Positions 24,414 through 34,607 of a DNA stretch of 64,000 nt are shown here, piece after piece. The stretch covers positions 16,129 through 80,128 of the forward strand of contig NZ_PJZI01000022.1 in NCBI RefSeq assembly GCF_002858805.1, read 5' to 3'. This DNA is from Chimaeribacter arupi. Lineage in GTDB: Bacteria; Pseudomonadota; Gammaproteobacteria; Enterobacterales; Enterobacteriaceae. The position numbers and the translations under genes are program-made. Under the pieces are notes generated by a model, which was not told the DNA's origin, did no database searches, and saw nothing but the letters and a program-made list of their open reading frames with translations. Numbering within the stretch: the first letter of the stretch is position 1; each line of letters opens with the position of its first letter.

Positions 24414-24442
24414 AATAAGATGTACTAAATCACCTTAAGTTC
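24414..24442 (-). promoter_or_regulatory. sigma-E promoter of degP
   Basis: On the minus strand GAACTT (24442-24437) is followed after exactly 16 bp by TCTTATT (24420-24414), matching the sigma-E consensus GAACTT-N16-TCNRA with one weak position in the -10. It lies 63-91 bp ahead of degP, as expected from E. coli degP. Confidence 0.75.
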
Positions 24443-24539
24443 ACCGGCGTCGATTCAGCAATGGTAAAAAAGTGTGCGATGTCTTTACAAAAGGCCATTT
24501 TCTCATCACCCCCGGACGGCGGCCCCCGGCCCTGCCGCC

Positions 24540-26066
24540 CTACTCCGCCGCCGCCAGCCGCCGGTACTCATCATAGGCGTGCAGATCGGTCATGCCGCTG
24601 ATGTAATCCTGAATCAGCCGGGCGCGGAAGTAGTATTCCCAGATCGGCTGCTCGGCCGCCGGTAAGGTCGCGATGTCGCTGACCGCCTGGGTGTAGGCGA
24701 GCCGGTATTTGCCGGAAAGCTTATGGAACAACCGCGTCTCGATCGGGTAGCGCCGGTGGGTATCCTGCTCATTAAGCTTCTGGAAATCCTCCGGCGGCAT
24801 CTCCAGAAGCGGGCTGTAAATGTCCAGCAACCCGCTGATCACCCGGTAGCCCTGCAACTCCAGCTCCTCGACCTCATGGTGGTTGAACACCCGCCGGAAC
24901 GCGACATTCTTGAAGATCTCCAGCAGCCGGTTGGCCTGGCTCTGATCCTCCAGCAACGCCTGGTTCAGCGTGCCCTCGTAAATCTGCGGCAGGTTATCAA
25001 TAAAGCGTTGCGCCGCATGGGGCACCAGCCGTTTCACCGTCTGCACCCGCAGTTCCATAAAGAAATAGTCGATCGGGTGGCGGTAACTCTGCGCCGCCAT
25101 CATTTTTTTATAGGCGGTGCCTACCACCAGATCAAACAGATCGCCGGGCTGCGCACTGCCCCACTCCTGTTGCAGATGGTGGTAAAGCTGCTCAACGGTG
25201 AAAATTTTCTTCTCCACCGCGTCTTCCAGATCGGCGATACAGTAAGAGATGTCGTCGGCCGCCTCCATGATGTAAGTCAGCGGGAAGCGCTGGAATTCGC
25301 CGAGCTGTAATTTTTCGCGCAACTGGGCGATCAGCGGCTCCTCCGCCAGGTAGTAACCCGGCTTTTTCATCAGGTAGCTGTACGCCGGCGGCACCGGCCC
25401 GGCCCAGTACGCCGGGCGGGTATATTTCAAAATGCAGGCTACCTGGGTATGGGTCAGGTTGAGGCGCAACAGGTTGAACACCAGCCGGATCGCCTGCGCA
25501 TTGCCTTCAAAATGGCTGAGATCGTGGCGGATGCGGCAACGCAGGGCGTTCAGCTTCTCCTCCCCGGCGCGCAGTTGCAGCAGCGGCACCCGGCACGCAT
25601 CCTGTTCCGGCAGCGGCTCCCCGGCATCCCTCCTCGCCATGCGCCGCCCGAACCAGTCATTGATCGCGGATTCGCCAAAGTGGCCAAAAGGCGGGTTGCC
25701 GATGTCATGCATCAGGCAGGCCATCTCCACCACGCTCTCAAACGGGGCCAGCAGCGCCGCCAGGCCGAGCGCCTCCAGTTGCCCCTGCCGGCCGAGCTTG
25801 TGCAGGATCTCCTTGGCAATATGCCGCCCCACCTGCTGCACCTCCAGCGAGTGGGTCAGGCGGCTGCGCACCGCGGCGTTGCGCTCCAGCGGGAACACCT
25901 GGGTTTTCTGTTGCAGGCGGCGGATGGCCGCAGAGTTGATAATGCGCCCGCGATCGCTCTCAAACTGGCGCACAATGTCATAGGCATCGAGCCCGGCCAG
26001 ATCATCGCGCGGCGGGCTGAAAGGGCGTTCTATGCTGAATTTTTTTCTGAAATCGATTTCCGACAT
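24540..26066 (-). CDS. dgt: deoxyguanosinetriphosphate triphosphohydrolase Dgt
   Basis: Hydrolyses dGTP to deoxyguanosine and triphosphate. At 508 residues it is close to E. coli Dgt (505). The HD-superfamily metal motif reads [18 protein letters not shown] and, later, [18 protein letters not shown]; the N-terminus [16 protein letters not shown] is family-typical. It is transcribed away from mtnN, sharing with it a divergent region that contains a tandem repeat. Confidence 0.97.
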   Translation of the reverse strand: MSEIDFRKKFSIERPFSPPRDDLAGLDAYDIVRQFESDRGRIINSAAIRRLQQKTQVFPLERNAAVRSRLTHSLEVQQVGRHIAKEILHKLGRQGQLEALGLAALLAPFESVVEMACLMHDIGNPPFGHFGESAINDWFGRRMARRDAGEPLPEQDACRVPLLQLRAGEEKLNALRCRIRHDLSHFEGNAQAIRLVFNLLRLNLTHTQVACILKYTRPAYWAGPVPPAYSYLMKKPGYYLAEEPLIAQLREKLQLGEFQRFPLTYIMEAADDISYCIADLEDAVEKKIFTVEQLYHHLQQEWGSAQPGDLFDLVVGTAYKKMMAAQSYRHPIDYFFMELRVQTVKRLVPHAAQRFIDNLPQIYEGTLNQALLEDQSQANRLLEIFKNVAFRRVFNHHEVEELELQGYRVISGLLDIYSPLLEMPPEDFQKLNEQDTHRRYPIETRLFHKLSGKYRLAYTQAVSDIATLPAAEQPIWEYYFRARLIQDYISGMTDLHAYDEYRRLAAAE

Positions 26067-26130
26067 GCTGCATCCTCCGCCGGTCGCAGTCTATTACCGT
26101 TAGCGCTCGCCAGTAGCCATGATAGACTAT

Positions 26131-26199
26131 TCGCCTTTATAAACATGTCGCCTTTATAAACATGTTGTCTTTATAAACACGTTGTCTTTAATAAACATG
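26131..26199. repeat. four tandem copies of a 17-bp repeat in the dgt/mtnN gap
   Basis: Copies 1 and 2 (26131-26147, 26148-26164) are identical: TCGCCTTTATAAACATG. Copy 3 (26165-26181) is TTGTCTTTATAAACACG and copy 4 (26182-26199) is TTGTCTTTAATAAACATG, one base longer. They abut without spacers. Each contains a TATAAA/TTTATA core that could act as a -10 box in either direction. Confidence 0.9.
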
Positions 26200-26249
26200 C
26201 CCGTCCGCATCAACCTGCGGGCCACGCATCCTCATCTGCGAGTCTCCCT

Positions 26250-26951
26250 ATGAAAGTTGGCATCATTGGCGCAATGGAGCAGGAAGTCACCCTGCTGCGC
26301 GACAAGATTGAAAACCGTGAAACCCTGCAACGCGCCGGGTGTGAAATTTATACCGGCACGCTGCACGGCGTCGAGGTGGCGTTGCTGAAATCCGGGATTG
26401 GTAAAGTCTCCGCGGCGATGGGCACCACCCTGCTGCTGGAGCACTGCCGCCCGGACGTGGTGATCAACACCGGTTCCGCCGGTGGGCTGGCCGCCACCCT
26501 GAACGTCGGTGACATTGTGGTCTCCGATGAAGTGCGCTACCACGACGCCGATGTCACCGCCTTTGGCTATGCACCGGGCCAGATGGCCGGTTGCCCGGCC
26601 GCATTCACGGCAGACGCCGCGCTGATCGACCTGGCGGCACGCTGCATCAGCGACCTCGGCCTCAATGCCGTGCGCGGGCTGGTGTGCAGCGGCGATGCCT
26701 TCATTAATGGTGCCGAGCCGCTGGCCCGTATCCGCGCCACCTTCCCGCAGGTGGCGGCGGTGGAGATGGAAGCGGCGGCTGTCGGCCATGTCTGCCACCT
26801 GTTCGGCACCCCGTTTGTGGTGGTGCGCGCCATTTCTGACGTGGCAGACCAGGCTTCCCACCTGAGCTTTGAGGAGTTCCTGGTGGTGGCGGCCGAGCAA
26901 TCCACCCGCATGGTGGATGCGATGGTGCAGGCGCTGGCGCAGCGCGGCTGA
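26250..26951 (+). CDS. mtnN: 5'-methylthioadenosine/S-adenosylhomocysteine nucleosidase MtnN
   Basis: Cleaves MTA, SAH and 5'-deoxyadenosine, recycling adenine and feeding methionine salvage and AI-2 synthesis. The 233-residue protein begins [16 protein letters not shown] and carries the catalytic glutamates in GAMEQE and [12 protein letters not shown] and Asp in [11 protein letters not shown], as in E. coli Pfs. Its stop overlaps the btuF start (TGATG), heading the mtnN-btuF-yadS operon. Confidence 0.98.
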   Translation: MKVGIIGAMEQEVTLLRDKIENRETLQRAGCEIYTGTLHGVEVALLKSGIGKVSAAMGTTLLLEHCRPDVVINTGSAGGLAATLNVGDIVVSDEVRYHDADVTAFGYAPGQMAGCPAAFTADAALIDLAARCISDLGLNAVRGLVCSGDAFINGAEPLARIRATFPQVAAVEMEAAAVGHVCHLFGTPFVVVRAISDVADQASHLSFEEFLVVAAEQSTRMVDAMVQALAQRG

Positions 26952-27802
26952 TGATGCACCTGTTGCGTACCCTGAAGGCACTGCTGTTGGCAGTGCCTTT
27001 TTTTGTCGTGGGTGTGGCGGCAGCCCAGCCTGCCCAGCGGGTCATCGCCCTGGCACCGAACCTCACGGAGCTGGCCTATGCCGCCGGGCTGGGGCCGCAG
27101 ATGGTGGCCGCCAGTGAGTATGCTGACTACCCGCCCGCCGCAGAAAAGCTGGAGCGGGTCGCCAACTGGCAGGGGATCAACCTGGAGCGGATCGTGGCGC
27201 TGAAGCCGGACCTGGTGCTGGCGTGGCGCGGCGGCAACCCGCAGCGGTCGCTGGATCAACTGCGCGCGCTCGGGGTGCCGGTGATCACCCTCGATCCGCA
27301 GAGTATTGATCAGGTGGCGGCAGCGTTGGATCAGCTGGCGGGCTACAGCGCCGCCCCGGACACCGCGCACCAGGCGGCACAACAGTTGCGCGCGGATCGC
27401 GATGCCTTACAACAGCAGTATGCGCGCGCCGCGCCGCTGCCGGTGCTGTTGCAGTTCGGCACCCGGCCACTGTTCACCGCCTCGGGGCAGACGCTGCAAA
27501 GCGAAGTGCTGCGGCTTTGCGGCGCGCAGAACCTGTTTGCTGACAGCCGCGTGCCGTGGCCGCAGGTGAGCCGCGAACAGGTGCTGATGCGCCGCCCGGC
27601 GGCGATTGTCACCCCCGGCGATCGCGCGGCGCAACAGGCGGTGGCGGCGTGGTGGCAGCCGCAGTTAAACGTGCCGGTGATCGCCCTTAATTCAGACTGG
27701 TTCAGCCGGGCCGGGCCGCGTATTATGCTGGCCGCGCGGCAACTCTGCCCGCAGTTGGCGGCGCTGCCCGCCTCCCCTTCCCCGGCACGGAACGATCGTT
27801 GA
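26951..27802 (+). CDS. btuF: vitamin B12-binding periplasmic protein BtuF
   Basis: Periplasmic cobalamin-binding protein delivering B12 to the BtuCD ABC transporter. The 283-residue precursor has a signal peptide ([18 protein letters not shown]) and the two-lobe fold of the FepB/BtuF class: [66 protein letters not shown]. It overlaps mtnN by one base and ends just before yadS. btuC and btuD are not in the window, as in E. coli. Confidence 0.95.
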   Translation: MMHLLRTLKALLLAVPFFVVGVAAAQPAQRVIALAPNLTELAYAAGLGPQMVAASEYADYPPAAEKLERVANWQGINLERIVALKPDLVLAWRGGNPQRSLDQLRALGVPVITLDPQSIDQVAAALDQLAGYSAAPDTAHQAAQQLRADRDALQQQYARAAPLPVLLQFGTRPLFTASGQTLQSEVLRLCGAQNLFADSRVPWPQVSREQVLMRRPAAIVTPGDRAAQQAVAAWWQPQLNVPVIALNSDWFSRAGPRIMLAARQLCPQLAALPASPSPARNDR

Positions 27803-27803
27803 T

Positions 27804-28424
27804 ATGCTGCTCTACATTCTGGATATTTTAGGCACGGCGGTGTTTGCCATTTCCGGCGTCTTGCTGGCGGGCAAATTGCGCATGGACCCGTTTGGCGTGT
27901 TGGTGCTGGGCGTGGTCACGGCGATTGGCGGCGGCACCATCCGCGATATGGCGCTGGACCACGGCCCGGTATTCTGGGTGCGTGACCCGACCGATCTGGT
28001 GGTGGCCATGGTGACCTGTATGCTGACCATCGGGCTGGTGCGCCAGCCGCGGCGGCTGCCGAAATGGGTGCTGCCGGTGCTGGACGCCGTCGGGCTGGCG
28101 GTGTTTGTCGGCATCGGCGTCAACAAGGCGCTGGCCGCCGGCACCGGCCCGCTGGTGGCGGTCTGCATGGGGGTGATCACCGGCGTAGGTGGCGGCATTA
28201 TCCGCGATATTCTGGCGCGCGAAATCCCGATGATCCTGCGTACCGAGATCTACGCCACGGCCTGTATTGCCGGCGGCATTGTGCATACCGTCGCTTACGC
28301 CTTAGGGATGCCGCTGTCGCAGGCGACGCTGCTGGGCATGGCGATCACGCTGGTGATCCGGCTGGCGGCGATCCGCTGGCATCTGAAACTGCCGACCTTT
28401 GTGCTGGAAAATAATGGCGGATAA
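27804..28424 (+). CDS. yadS: YadS, TRIC/UPF0126-family inner membrane protein
   Basis: Polytopic membrane protein of 206 residues with two internally similar halves (VLVLGVVTAIGGGTIRDMALD and VCMGVITGVGGGIIRDILAREIP), the GGGxIRD signature of the UPF0126/TRIC-like cation channel family. About seven hydrophobic segments are visible. The substrate of E. coli YadS is not established. Last gene of the mtnN operon, 1 bp after btuF. Confidence 0.93.
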   Translation: MLLYILDILGTAVFAISGVLLAGKLRMDPFGVLVLGVVTAIGGGTIRDMALDHGPVFWVRDPTDLVVAMVTCMLTIGLVRQPRRLPKWVLPVLDAVGLAVFVGIGVNKALAAGTGPLVAVCMGVITGVGGGIIRDILAREIPMILRTEIYATACIAGGIVHTVAYALGMPLSQATLLGMAITLVIRLAAIRWHLKLPTFVLENNGG

Positions 28425-28522
28425 TTATCCATTAACAGTTCTTATTTGCTTAACTGATATTTAACCCGATATCGATTAAAAAGCATTCACCAAACTGATC
28501 GATTCTGTTATATTCATTTGCA

Positions 28523-28556
28523 TTGAGAAGCGGCCCTTCACTGTTTCGCTTCTCAA
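28523..28556. repeat. hairpin upstream of the small secreted protein
   Basis: TTGAGAAGCG (28523-28532) and CGCTTCTCAA (28547-28556) form a perfect 10-bp stem around a 14-base loop. There is no T-run on either strand, so it is not a standard terminator. Confidence 0.55.
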
Positions 28557-28621
28557 TACCCCTTCTGTCGCCCTCCTGATTCCCTTTTTGTGACTCATGA
28601 CGGCGCAGAAAACGATGCATC

Positions 28622-28637
28622 AGTAAACCGGTTTACT
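28622..28637. promoter_or_regulatory. LacI-type operator-like palindrome
   Basis: AGTAAACC followed by GGTTTACT is a perfect 16-bp palindrome with a central CG step, the pattern bound by LacI/GalR-family repressors. It lies 98 bp ahead of the 90-aa secreted protein gene. The cognate regulator is not in the window. Confidence 0.5.
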
Positions 28638-28734
28638 TGAGGGATGCCCAGATCGGCTAAAGCCGGCACCGTCCCGTGCCGATAGTAAGGTAACTGATGC
28701 GTTGAGCACCTTTTCAACACCAGGATCATGACCT

Positions 28735-29007
28735 ATGCGACAACACCTTTTCAGCGCGCTGTTTGCGTTGTGGGTATTGCCGGCGGCGGCCATCGGAAGT
28801 CAGGGCGTGGGTGCCCAGGGCGTGATAAATGTTCGCATGGTGATTGTGCCGACGTGCGCAGTGACCGTGACCAACGCCACACCCACGGCAGAATGCGGCA
28901 GCGATGCACGCTATCAGCCGGTTATCCGCACCCAGGCACTGAGCCAAGAGGCCCATCTGGCGGGCAACGTGGCACAACAGACGCAGCTTATTACCGTTGA
29001 ATGGTGA
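28735..29007 (+). CDS. small secreted protein, pilin/spore-coat-U-like in pattern
   Basis: A 90-residue protein with a clear signal peptide (MRQHLFSALFALWVLPAAAIGSQG) and a short mature part with two cysteines (C41 and C54), starting INVRMVIVPTCAVTVTN and ending QLITVEW. The early Cys in a beta-strand and the aromatic-ended terminal strand recall secreted pilin or spore coat U domains, but the protein is shorter than those and I cannot assign it. An ATG follows CAGGATCATGACCT; no strong ribosome site is seen. It stands alone, convergent with erpA. Confidence 0.6.
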   Translation: MRQHLFSALFALWVLPAAAIGSQGVGAQGVINVRMVIVPTCAVTVTNATPTAECGSDARYQPVIRTQALSQEAHLAGNVAQQTQLITVEW

Positions 29008-29092
29008 GGCTGCGGCGGGGTTCCACACTACACACAGCTATGCGTTTTACCCAAAATCAGTGTTATCACTGCAATAAAAAAATAATCCTAAT

Positions 29093-29128
29093 AAAAAACC
29101 CGTCTGCCACCGGCACACGGGTTTTTTT
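29093..29128. terminator. bidirectional terminator between the small secreted gene and erpA
   Basis: A-run, CCCGT (29099-29103), inner TGCC/GGCA stem, ACGGG (29117-29121), then seven T. It lies 20 bp past the erpA stop and about 85 bp past the 90-aa gene and has T-runs in both directions. Confidence 0.8.
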
Positions 29129-29147
29129 CTGCCTGGCGTTTGCTGCG

Positions 29148-29495
29148 TCAGATACTGAAGGACGACCCGCACCCGCAGGTGGTTTTGGCATTCGGGTTGG
29201 TCACGATAAAGCGCGACCCTTCCAGCCCTTCGGTGTAGTCCACGGAGCCGCCCACCAGGTATTGCAGGCTCATCGGGTCTACCACCAGCGCCACGCCGGC
29301 TTTTTCAATGGTCATGTCACCGTCGTTGATCTGATCGTCAAAGGTGAAGCCATACTGGAAACCGCTGCAACCGCCGCCGGTAATATAGACCCGCAGTTTC
29401 AGGTTCGGATTCTCTTCGTCCGCAATCAGGTTTTTCACTTTGTGTGCGGCTGCTTCAGTAAATTGCAGGGGCAGTGCTACGACGTCATCACTCAT
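29148..29495 (-). CDS. erpA: iron-sulfur cluster insertion protein ErpA
   Basis: A-type carrier that delivers Fe-S clusters to apoproteins such as IspG and IspH. The 115-residue protein carries the three ligand cysteines in [12 protein letters not shown] and [11 protein letters not shown]. It ends like E. coli ErpA and has the usual neighbours clcA and hemL. Confidence 0.97.
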   Translation of the reverse strand: MSDDVVALPLQFTEAAAHKVKNLIADEENPNLKLRVYITGGGCSGFQYGFTFDDQINDGDMTIEKAGVALVVDPMSLQYLVGGSVDYTEGLEGSRFIVTNPNAKTTCGCGSSFSI

Positions 29496-29580
29496 TTTTA
29501 TACTCCAACCGGTTTTACTTCAGGGTGCACCAATAGCCGCCTGAATAATACCCTGATTATCTAATACCTGAGTAGTCTGT

Positions 29581-31023
29581 TCAAGTATTCGCCGCAGGGG
29601 GGCGGTTTCCCTGAGGATTGTCAGCCGTGTGCGGCGCGTTCGCCGCCTGTTCACGACCCTGACGTTCTAACGTGCGGGCCAGCAGGGTGGAATACAAGGG
29701 CTTGCCGCCGAGAAATTGCGCCACCAGCGTCGCGCCCAGGCAGGTGATGATCATCGGCAGAATCAGCTGGTAGTTGTCCGTCATCTCCAGCACCAGCACG
29801 ATGCCGGTCAACGGCGCGCGCACCGTGGCGGCGAACAGCGCGCCCATCCCGGCAATGGCGAAGGTGCCTGCCTGCAAGCCGTAATGCGGGAACAGCGTAC
29901 CGCAGGCCAGGCCGAACGCGGTGCCGCCCAGCGTGCCCAGCGCCAGCATTGGCGCGAAAATCCCCCCCGGCGCACCGGAACAGAAACAGAGCAGCGTGGT
30001 GACAATACGGCTGAAAAAGAGGGCCAGCAGCATCCCCAGCGAGTAGTGCCCGAGCGCCGCCTGCGGAATCAGCCCAAAGCCGCCGCCCGCGGCCGCCGGC
30101 ATCACCAGCCCCAGCACACCGCACAGCCCGCCCAGCAGCCCGCCTGTCAGCAGGATCTTGCGTAACCGGCCGCCATGCAGCCGCAGGAACAGATCCTGGG
30201 TGCGGAAGATCAGCGCGTTGAACACCACACCGACCAGCCCGAACAGCATCCCCAGCAGCAGATAGAGCCACAGCGTGTTCATGGCCGCTGCCTGCAATTT
30301 GCCTATCTGAATCACCGTCGCGCTGCCGTTGAACGCCTGGTACACCACACTGGAGGCGATAACGCCGATGAACACGGCCTTAATGGAGATCAGGCTGTAG
30401 CGGAACTGTAACCGCATCTCCTCGATAATAAACAGGATACCGGCCAGCGGCGCGTTGAACGCGGCAGACAGCCCGGCCGCCGCGCCGGTGGCCAGCAGCG
30501 AGTGGCGCGCCTCCGCACTTTTCAGGCGGAACAGATCCACCAGCATTTTGCCGACGTTGCCGCCAATCTGCACCGTCGGCCCCTCGCGCCCCAGCACCAT
30601 CCCGGCCCCCAGCGTGCCCATGCCGCCGATGAATTTCACCGGGATCACCCGCCACCAGCGCACCGGCCGCAGCTCCTCCAGCGCGCCCTCAATCTCCGGG
30701 ATGCCGGAGCCGCCCGCTTCCGGCGCATAGTGGCGCACCAGCAGGTAGCCGACCATCGCCAGCAAGGCGGAGAGCACAAACGCCAGCGGCCACAGCAGCC
30801 ACGCCTGCCCCGCCACCGTTTGCAGCGCACCAAGCCGTTGCTGCGTCACCCAGCCGACCGCCCGCTCAAACCCCACGCCGAGCAGGCCGGTCACGCCGCC
30901 CACCAGCGCCGCCACCACCAGGATAGCCACCGGGGTTTTGTCACGCCGCAGGAAGTGCCGCAACAGGTCACTGCGCCGCAGGCGGAGGGGGGAAAGCGGG
31001 CGGGTCTGGTCTTGGGTTATCAT
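29581..31023 (-). CDS. clcA: H+/Cl- exchange transporter ClcA
   Basis: CLC-family antiporter used in extreme acid resistance. From [11 protein letters not shown] it is 480 residues; an upstream ATG at 31056 would add 11 residues absent from the family. Selectivity-filter motifs are present: [21 protein letters not shown] (gating Glu), [18 protein letters not shown], and the C-terminal [21 protein letters not shown]. Many hydrophobic helices. Divergent from hemL. Confidence 0.96.
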   Translation of the reverse strand: MITQDQTRPLSPLRLRRSDLLRHFLRRDKTPVAILVVAALVGGVTGLLGVGFERAVGWVTQQRLGALQTVAGQAWLLWPLAFVLSALLAMVGYLLVRHYAPEAGGSGIPEIEGALEELRPVRWWRVIPVKFIGGMGTLGAGMVLGREGPTVQIGGNVGKMLVDLFRLKSAEARHSLLATGAAAGLSAAFNAPLAGILFIIEEMRLQFRYSLISIKAVFIGVIASSVVYQAFNGSATVIQIGKLQAAAMNTLWLYLLLGMLFGLVGVVFNALIFRTQDLFLRLHGGRLRKILLTGGLLGGLCGVLGLVMPAAAGGGFGLIPQAALGHYSLGMLLALFFSRIVTTLLCFCSGAPGGIFAPMLALGTLGGTAFGLACGTLFPHYGLQAGTFAIAGMGALFAATVRAPLTGIVLVLEMTDNYQLILPMIITCLGATLVAQFLGGKPLYSTLLARTLERQGREQAANAPHTADNPQGNRPPAANT

Positions 31024-31256
31024 CCGGATTCTTCCAATAAGGATTAAGGAAAACAACGCGCCGCGGCGGCACGTCCCACACAGCAGCGCCGGTTATCCTA
31101 CCCTGCCGCGCCGCGCCTGCAACAAAATGGCACGTTTTTCTCGCGGCCAGAGGCCGTTCACCGCCCGGCAACGATTTCATAACGCGCCCCACTTCACTAG
31201 AATAACGGGGTTATCCTCTGCATCCCTGTGATGCGAACCTTTTCAGGAGCCGATTC

Positions 31257-32546
31257 ATGAGCCAACACAGCAAGTCCGAAAGCCTGTTCACCAAGGCGCA
31301 GAAACTGATCCCCGGCGGCGTCAACTCGCCGGTACGTGCCTTTACCGGCGTCGGCGGCGTGCCGCTGTTCGTCGAACATGCGGACGGGGCTTACCTGTTT
31401 GATGCCGACGGCAAAGCCTATATCGATTATGTCGGCTCCTGGGGGCCGATGGTGCTCGGCCACAATAACGCCGCCATCCGCGAGGCGGTGATTGAAGCCG
31501 CATCCCGTGGCCTGAGCTTCGGCGCGCCTACCGAAATGGAAGTGACCATGGCGGAGCTGGTCACTGAGCTGGTGCCGACCATGGACATGGTGCGGATGGT
31601 GAACTCCGGCACCGAGGCGACCATGAGCGCCATCCGTCTGGCGCGCGGCTTCACCCACCGCGACAAAATCATCAAGTTTGAAGGCTGCTACCACGGCCAT
31701 GCCGACCACCTGCTGGTGAAAGCCGGTTCCGGCGCGCTGACCCTCGGCCAGCCGAACTCGCCGGGCGTCCCGGCTGATTTCGCCAAACACACCCTGACCT
31801 GCACCTATAACGATCTGGCCTCAGTGCGCACCGCGTTCGAACAGTACCCGGACGACATCGCCTGCATCATCGTGGAGCCGGTGGCCGGTAACATGAACTG
31901 CGTGCCGCCGCTGCCGGAGTTCCTGCCGGGGCTGCGCGCGCTGTGTGATGAGTTCGGCGCGCTGCTGATCATCGATGAAGTGATGACCGGCTTCCGGGTG
32001 GCGCTGGCCGGTGCGCAGGCGCACTACGGCGTGGTGCCTGACCTCACCTGCCTCGGCAAAATCATCGGCGGCGGGATGCCGGTAGGTGCGTTTGGCGGCC
32101 GCAGTGATGTGATGTCCGCACTGGCACCGACCGGGCCGGTATACCAGGCCGGGACGCTCTCCGGCAACCCGATCGCGATGGCCGCCGGCTACGCCTGCCT
32201 GACGCAGATCGCCCAGCCGGGCACCCATGAAACGCTGACCGAGCTCACCGAAAACCTCGCCACCGGCCTGCTGGCAGCGGCAAAAGAGGAGAACATCCCG
32301 CTGGTGGTGAACCGTGTCGGCGGCATGTTCGGCATCTTCTTCACCGATGCGGAGCGCATCACCTGCTATCAGGATGTGATGGGCTGCGACGTGGAACGCT
32401 TTAAACGCTTCTTCCACCTGATGCTGGAAGAGGGCGTCTACCTGGCACCGTCTGCCTTCGAGGCCGGGTTTATGTCCCTGGCGCACACCCAGGAAGACAT
32501 CCAGCGCACCATTGATGCCGCGCGCCGCTGCTTCGCGCAGCTCTGA
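31257..32546 (+). CDS. hemL: glutamate-1-semialdehyde 2,1-aminomutase HemL
   Basis: PLP enzyme forming 5-aminolevulinate from glutamate-1-semialdehyde, the C5 route to heme and siroheme. The 429-residue protein shows [16 protein letters not shown], the PLP-fixing [14 protein letters not shown] and the Schiff-base lysine in [22 protein letters not shown] lies ahead of the ATG. A strong bidirectional terminator follows. Confidence 0.98.
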   Translation: MSQHSKSESLFTKAQKLIPGGVNSPVRAFTGVGGVPLFVEHADGAYLFDADGKAYIDYVGSWGPMVLGHNNAAIREAVIEAASRGLSFGAPTEMEVTMAELVTELVPTMDMVRMVNSGTEATMSAIRLARGFTHRDKIIKFEGCYHGHADHLLVKAGSGALTLGQPNSPGVPADFAKHTLTCTYNDLASVRTAFEQYPDDIACIIVEPVAGNMNCVPPLPEFLPGLRALCDEFGALLIIDEVMTGFRVALAGAQAHYGVVPDLTCLGKIIGGGMPVGAFGGRSDVMSALAPTGPVYQAGTLSGNPIAMAAGYACLTQIAQPGTHETLTELTENLATGLLAAAKEENIPLVVNRVGGMFGIFFTDAERITCYQDVMGCDVERFKRFFHLMLEEGVYLAPSAFEAGFMSLAHTQEDIQRTIDAARRCFAQL

Positions 32547-32560
32547 ATGCCACTCCTGTA

Positions 32561-32590
32561 AAAAAGGGGCCATCTGGCCCCTTTTTGTTT
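32561..32590. terminator. bidirectional terminator between hemL and fhuB
   Basis: Five A, GGGGCCA (32566-32572), loop TC, TGGCCCC (32575-32581), then TTTTTGTTTTTG. It serves the convergent hemL (+) and fhuCDB (-). Confidence 0.9.
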
Positions 32591-32618
32591 TTGTGTCCTG
32601 CTGTCCGGCTACCCTGCC

Positions 32619-34607
32619 CTACGCGGCCTGCTTGCGCAGCAGGTAGATAAAGTACGGCGCGCCGATAAAGGTCGCCAGCAGCCCGGCCGGGATCTGGTTC
32701 GGGAACAGCAGCATCCGCCCGCCCCAGTCCGCCAGCATCATCAGCATCCCGCCCAGCAGCGAAGCCATCACCAGTTGCGGCAGCGCCCGTCGGAAGCCCA
32801 TCATGCGCGCCATGTGCGGCGCCATCAGCCCAACGAAGCTCAACGGCCCGATGGTCAGCGTCGCCACTGCCGTCATGACCGCGGCCAGCAGCAAAATCAC
32901 CAGCCGTGTCGGGGCCAGCGCCAGCCCCACCGAGCGCGAGGTGGCACTGCCGAGCGGCAGGATCACCAGCCAGCGGCGGCAGAACGGTGCCAGCGCCAGC
33001 AGGAGCACGCCCATCAGCGCGCTGTGCCACGCCTGCTCCGGCGTCACCGAGTAGGTCGAGCCGGAAATCCAGGTCAGCAGGCGGCCCATGCGCGGGTCGC
33101 CGCTCGCCATCAGCAGGGTAATCAGCGTGGTGAACGCGGTGCTGAGGCCAATCCCTGCCAGCAGCATCCGCGCCGGGGAGAAATTGCCGCGCGCCGCCAC
33201 CAGCATAATGATCAGCAGCGTCCCTGCTGCGCCGAGGCTGCCCGCCGGCAGCAGCCAGCCGAACGCGTCACCCGGCACCAGGAACAGCATCAGCACCACG
33301 CCGAATGCCGCGCCGGAACTGATGCCCAGCACTTCCGGGCTGGCCATCGGGTTGCCGGTGAGCTTCTGCATCAGGGTGCCTGCCGCGCCCAGCATCACGC
33401 CGGCCGCCAGTGCCGCCATCACCCGCGGCATCCGCCACGGCAGGAGTTGTGTGAAGAGGTCGCCGTGCGCCCAGACCCAGCCGTTCATGTCGCGGCCAAA
33501 GGCCAGCGCCACCCACAGCCCGGCCAGCAGGCAAAGCAGCCCGCCGGCTATCCAGCGCGACAGGTGGTGGCGCTCTGCCGGCACGCTGCCGCCCTGGGCC
33601 ATCGGCGGCGGCGCGGCGCGGTGGCGCAGGCGCGGCAGCAGCCATAACAGCAGCGGCGCGCCCACCAGCGCCGTCGCGGCCCCGGTCGGCACATCCTGCC
33701 AGACGTGGCTGAGCCACAGCATAATCTGGTCGGTCAGCCACAGCAGCAGCGCCCCCAGCAGCGGGGCCAGCAGCACACGGCTCACCAGGCGGCGGGCGCC
33801 GAGCAGTGTCGCCAGCAGCGGCGAGAACAGCCCGACAAAACCGATCACGCCGACGGCATTGACGATCTGCGCGCTGAGCACAATCGCCACGCCAAGCGCG
33901 CCGAGCCGCGCGGCAGACAGCCCCAGCCCGAGGTTACGGGCGATGCCGTCATCCAGCCCCAGCAGCGTCATCGGCCGCAACAGCAGCAGCGCCAGCACCA
34001 AAGCCAGCACCAGCCGCGGCCACAGGAAACCGGCGATATGCCAGTCCTGTTGGTTGAGCGCGCCGCTGCTCCAGAGGAACAGGCTCTGCAACTGGTCGTA
34101 ATTGAACAGCGCCAGCAGGCCGTTGACCGCCCCGCAGTAGAGGCTGAGCACCAGCCCGGCGAGGATCAGCGTCACCGGCGACATGCGTTTGCCCCAGGCG
34201 ACGCCGAACACCAGCACGCCGACCAGCAGCGCCCCGGCCATCGCCGCGAATTGCTGCGTCAGGGTACCGCCCGGCATCGGCCACAGGGTGACGATTGCCA
34301 GCCCGAGCTGCGCCCCGGCGGAGACGCCCAGCGTCGCCGGTTCCGCCAGCGGGTTACGCAGCACCTGCTGGAACAGCACCCCGGCCAGCGCCAGCCCGGC
34401 CCCGGCCAGCAACGCCACCGCGATGCGCGGCAGCAGGCTGTAATGGAACACCATCTGGCGGACGTCATCCACATCCGGGTGCAGGAAGCCCTCCGGCCAG
34501 AGCGGGAGCGGCAGTTGCCAGCGCAGGTTATAGCCGCTGAGCGCCAGGCAGGCCGCGATCAGCAGGCCGAAGGTCAGCAGGGCCACGGCAGGGAAACGGC
34601 GGCTCAT
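32619..34607 (-). CDS. fhuB: ferric-hydroxamate ABC transporter permease FhuB
   Basis: Inner-membrane permease moving Fe(III)-hydroxamates from FhuD into the cytoplasm. At 662 residues it has the characteristic tandem duplication of two FecCD-type permease halves, each with about ten membrane segments and an EAA-like loop (VGFVGLFSPLLATLLGARR and LSFVGLMAPHMARMMGFRR). Its ATG overlaps the fhuD stop (ATGA). Confidence 0.97.
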   Translation of the reverse strand: MSRRFPAVALLTFGLLIAACLALSGYNLRWQLPLPLWPEGFLHPDVDDVRQMVFHYSLLPRIAVALLAGAGLALAGVLFQQVLRNPLAEPATLGVSAGAQLGLAIVTLWPMPGGTLTQQFAAMAGALLVGVLVFGVAWGKRMSPVTLILAGLVLSLYCGAVNGLLALFNYDQLQSLFLWSSGALNQQDWHIAGFLWPRLVLALVLALLLLRPMTLLGLDDGIARNLGLGLSAARLGALGVAIVLSAQIVNAVGVIGFVGLFSPLLATLLGARRLVSRVLLAPLLGALLLWLTDQIMLWLSHVWQDVPTGAATALVGAPLLLWLLPRLRHRAAPPPMAQGGSVPAERHHLSRWIAGGLLCLLAGLWVALAFGRDMNGWVWAHGDLFTQLLPWRMPRVMAALAAGVMLGAAGTLMQKLTGNPMASPEVLGISSGAAFGVVLMLFLVPGDAFGWLLPAGSLGAAGTLLIIMLVAARGNFSPARMLLAGIGLSTAFTTLITLLMASGDPRMGRLLTWISGSTYSVTPEQAWHSALMGVLLLALAPFCRRWLVILPLGSATSRSVGLALAPTRLVILLLAAVMTAVATLTIGPLSFVGLMAPHMARMMGFRRALPQLVMASLLGGMLMMLADWGGRMLLFPNQIPAGLLATFIGAPYFIYLLRKQAA

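Larger units (their letters stand above)
28425..28734. other. 310-bp AT-rich gap before the 90-aa secreted protein
   Basis: No gene is seen. The region holds a 10-bp-stem hairpin (28523-28556), a 16-bp perfect palindrome (28622-28637) and a GC-rich hairpin around 28651-28683, suggesting a regulated promoter and structured leader for the small secreted protein. Confidence 0.6.

Noticed and set aside
24460..24500. CpxR box upstream of degP
   Set aside because: GTAAA is present once (in GGTAAAAAAG) and TTTAC once, but not in the GTAAA-N5-GTAAA arrangement, so it was not listed.
26131..26199. CRISPR-like repeat array
   Set aside because: The four units abut with no spacers, are only 17-18 bp, and no cas genes are present.
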